Below, one piece after another: positions 62,236 to 64,000 of a stretch of DNA of 64,000 nt. The notes under the pieces were generated by a model. The model searched no databases and was not told the DNA's origin. It saw nothing but the letters and a program-made list of their open reading frames with translations. Each line of letters begins with the position of its first letter. Position 1 is the stretch's first letter. A program made the translations under genes and the position numbers. The stretch comes from Anaerobacillus alkalidiazotrophicus (GTDB lineage Bacteria; Bacillota; Bacilli; Bacillales_H; Anaerobacillaceae), in the NCBI RefSeq assembly GCF_001866055.1, contig NZ_MLQS01000002.1, forward strand, positions 1 to 64,000. The letters run 5' to 3'.

Positions 62236-62266
62236 AAAATCCCCCATATTGATGGGGGATTTTTTA
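62236..62266 (+). terminator. Terminator after eno
   Basis: AAAATCCCCCAT-ATTG-ATGGGGGATTTTTT, perfect. Confidence 0.95.
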
Positions 62267-62586
62267 CTACATAAAAAAGTACACATTAAAAGTTACATTC
62301 CTTATCGATTTAGTGGTTTCTCGTTATACGATCTCGCTATTTTGAATTGACTTAAAATGGTTACTAACTTTCGGAGTGACGATTAGAAGGTTTGGGACAT
62401 AAGTATAACTAATAAAACGATTATAAAAAAAGCAATAATACACTGAGTAATTATTCAAAAATTTACCGAATATTAATTTTTGATTAAATCTACTATATTT
62501 TAATGAAAAAATTTGAAAATATGCTAATATGAGGACAAGCTATCTAAACAAAATATTATCTAGAAATCATTGAGAGAGGTGTAAGG
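62267..62586. other. Intergenic region before secY
   Basis: 320 bp, AT-rich, no ORF. The expected secG gene is not here. It must contain the secY promoter; I see no confident -35/-10 pair. Confidence 0.4.
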
Positions 62587-63888
62587 TTGTTGAAAGCGCT
62601 TATAAGTATGTTAAGAGTGAAAGATTTAAGACAGAAAATATTTTTTACCTTATTAATGCTAGTTGTTTTTAGATTAGGTACATTTATTCCGGTACCTGGT
62701 GCTAACCCAGACGTTTTAAAATTTCAAGATCAAATGAATGCGTTTGGTTTTTTAAATACATTTGGTGGCGGAGCACTTGAAAACTTCTCTATCTTTGCAA
62801 TGGGAATTATGCCATACATTACAGCTTCGATTATTGTTCAATTATTACAAATGGATGTTGTACCTAAATTTGCTGAGTGGGCCAAAGAAGGAGATTCAGG
62901 GCGGAAAAAATTAGCACAAGTAACTCGCTATGGTACGATTGTATTAGGTTTTATACAAGCAATCGGAATGTCAATTGGTTTTAATAATCTCATGCCTGGA
63001 TTAATCCCAAATCCTAGTGTTGGTAAATATTTATTTATTGCCTTAGTTTTAACAGCTGGAACAGCATTTTTACTATGGTTAGGTGAACAAATTACTGCAA
63101 AAGGAATTGGTAATGGTATTTCAATTATTATCTTTGCTGGTATTGTTGCCGCATTTCCTAATGCAACTAATCAATTATATGCAACAAGAATTGAAAATGC
63201 AGGAGAACAATTATTTTTAGGCATCGTAACAATTTTATTACTTGCTCTATCATTTTTAGCGATTATTGTTGGCATTATTTTTGTTCATCAAGCACTTCGA
63301 AAAATTCCAGTTCAATACGCTAAGCGATTAGTGTCTGGAAAGCCTCAAGGTGGAGGCTCGACATATTTACCGTTAAAAGTAAATGGCGCTGGTGTTATTC
63401 CAGTTATTTTTGCAATGTCCTTATTTATCTTTCCACCAACTATTGCTGGGTTTATCGGTGATAGCAATGCAGTTGCCAGTTGGATCTCAAGTAATTTTGA
63501 TTACACGAAGCCGTTTGGTATGGTTGTTTATAGTGCGTTAATCATCGCATTTACGTATTTCTATACATTTATTCAAGTCAATCCAGAAAAGATGGCAGAA
63601 AACTTAAAAAAACAAGGTGGCTATGTTCCGGGAATTCGACCAGGGAAAACAACACAAGCATATATTACTAGAATCCTATATCGTCTTACATTTGTTGGGG
63701 CAATGTTTTTAACGATTATATCAATCATTCCTGTTTTCTTTACAAAAATTGCTGACTTACCACCTTCTGTACAAATTGGTGGTACGGGATTAATCATTGT
63801 TGTTGGTGTTGCTCTTGACACTATGAAACAAATTGATGGACAACTTGTAAAACGATCCTATAAAGGGTTTATCAAAAAAACGTCTTAA
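62587..63888 (+). CDS. secY: Protein translocase subunit SecY, outside the ribosomal operon
   Basis: 433 residues with ten membrane helices. Seen: the N-terminal RVKDLRQKIFFTLLMLVVFR, plug region FSIFAMGIMPYITASIIVQLLQM, GEQITAKGIGNGISIIIF, QYAKRLVSGKPQGGGSTYLPLKVN and the C-terminal GGTGLIIVVGVALDTMKQID. All look functional. TTG start with AGAGAGGTG upstream. It is monocistronic here (terminators on both sides), not in the spc operon, so it is probably a second SecY, though the rest of the genome would have to confirm that. Confidence 0.93.
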   Translation: MLKALISMLRVKDLRQKIFFTLLMLVVFRLGTFIPVPGANPDVLKFQDQMNAFGFLNTFGGGALENFSIFAMGIMPYITASIIVQLLQMDVVPKFAEWAKEGDSGRKKLAQVTRYGTIVLGFIQAIGMSIGFNNLMPGLIPNPSVGKYLFIALVLTAGTAFLLWLGEQITAKGIGNGISIIIFAGIVAAFPNATNQLYATRIENAGEQLFLGIVTILLLALSFLAIIVGIIFVHQALRKIPVQYAKRLVSGKPQGGGSTYLPLKVNGAGVIPVIFAMSLFIFPPTIAGFIGDSNAVASWISSNFDYTKPFGMVVYSALIIAFTYFYTFIQVNPEKMAENLKKQGGYVPGIRPGKTTQAYITRILYRLTFVGAMFLTIISIIPVFFTKIADLPPSVQIGGTGLIIVVGVALDTMKQIDGQLVKRSYKGFIKKTS

Positions 63889-63893
63889 AAGAT

Positions 63894-63928
63894 TGAACCT
63901 TCCTTTAACTAAAGGAAGGTTCATTTTT
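63894..63928 (+). terminator. Terminator after secY
   Basis: TGAACCTTCCTTT-AACT-AAAGGAAGGTTCA followed by TTTTT, perfect 13-bp stem. Confidence 0.95.
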
Positions 63929-64000
63929 CATAATCAGAATTTAAAAATTTCGGCTCTATAATAATTGTTGGGGTATCCAAACAATTAGGTTAGTGGTGAT

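Overview
The window is chromosomal DNA from a low-GC Gram-positive of the Bacillaceae. The gene order hpf-secA-prfB-yvjA-cccB-ftsEX-ctpB-minJ-uvrBA-yvlBCD-hprK-lgt-yvoD-ppaX-yvoF-hisZGDBHAFI-yvcD-trxB-yvcI-rapZ-yvcK-whiA-crh-clpP-sigL-cggR-gapA-pgk-tpiA-gpmI-eno matches one continuous arc of the Bacillus subtilis map. SD motifs are AGGAGG-like, TTG and GTG starts are frequent, and the Firmicutes regulators CggR, CtsR, sigma-B, HprK/Crh and WhiA are represented. I place it near Bacillus, Alkalihalobacillus or Anaerobacillus but cannot name a species from this sequence alone.

Region by region. 1-6.3 kb is accessory: the tail of a TnpB-type element that has cut an Rpn-family nuclease gene, a GH13 neopullulanase, a short SSB beside a RAYT-like protein without its HUH histidines, and a C39-like protein without its cysteine. 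6.4-8 kb has a cold-shock protein and an HD-GYP protein. 8.2-21.6 kb covers ribosome hibernation, secretion and translation (hpf, secA, prfB with its programmed frameshift) and then envelope and division genes (yvjA, cccB, ftsE, ftsX, an M23 hydrolase, ctpB, minJ). 21.6-23.4 kb is a rearranged patch with a miniature element, a severed membrane-protein tail and an orphan sugar-binding-like protein. 23.6-28.6 kb is uvrBA, followed by the envelope-stress genes yvlBCD. 31.2-35.3 kb is hprK-lgt-yvoD-ppaX-yvoF. 35.4-36.7 kb holds gene remnants (PTS EIIA-Glc, a Ca2+/H+ antiporter tail) and repeat arrays. 36.8-43.5 kb is the histidine operon. 43.8-50.6 kb runs from the TPR gene through trxB and yvcI-rapZ-yvcK-whiA to crh. 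51.5-52.1 kb is clpP on the minus strand. 52.9-62.2 kb carries sigL, a glutaredoxin-like gene and the CggR-controlled lower glycolytic operon. The window ends with a secY gene where secG would be expected after eno.

The genes are mostly core and well conserved. The unusual content is between them. At least five families of short structured repeats occupy the intergenic spaces, mostly just downstream of terminators: (i) four-word dyad elements at 35.8 and 50.8 kb (forward, forward, reverse, reverse) whose word spacing is almost identical although the intervening DNA differs; (ii) GCGCACAA-type arrays with a ~20.5-bp period at 8.0, 14.4, 30.5 and 36.3 kb, one with a 101-bp higher-order unit; (iii) a two-hairpin miniature element in four copies, one internally deleted; (iv) an IS-end-like hairpin repeat, one copy of which sits inside the his operon; (v) a 'TCTAGCTCCAG..CGCC' repeat. 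These arrays are the best candidates here for an undescribed system.

Limits: all assignments come from reading motifs, family knowledge and gene order. No database search or folding program was run. No tRNA, rRNA or CRISPR array was recognised.
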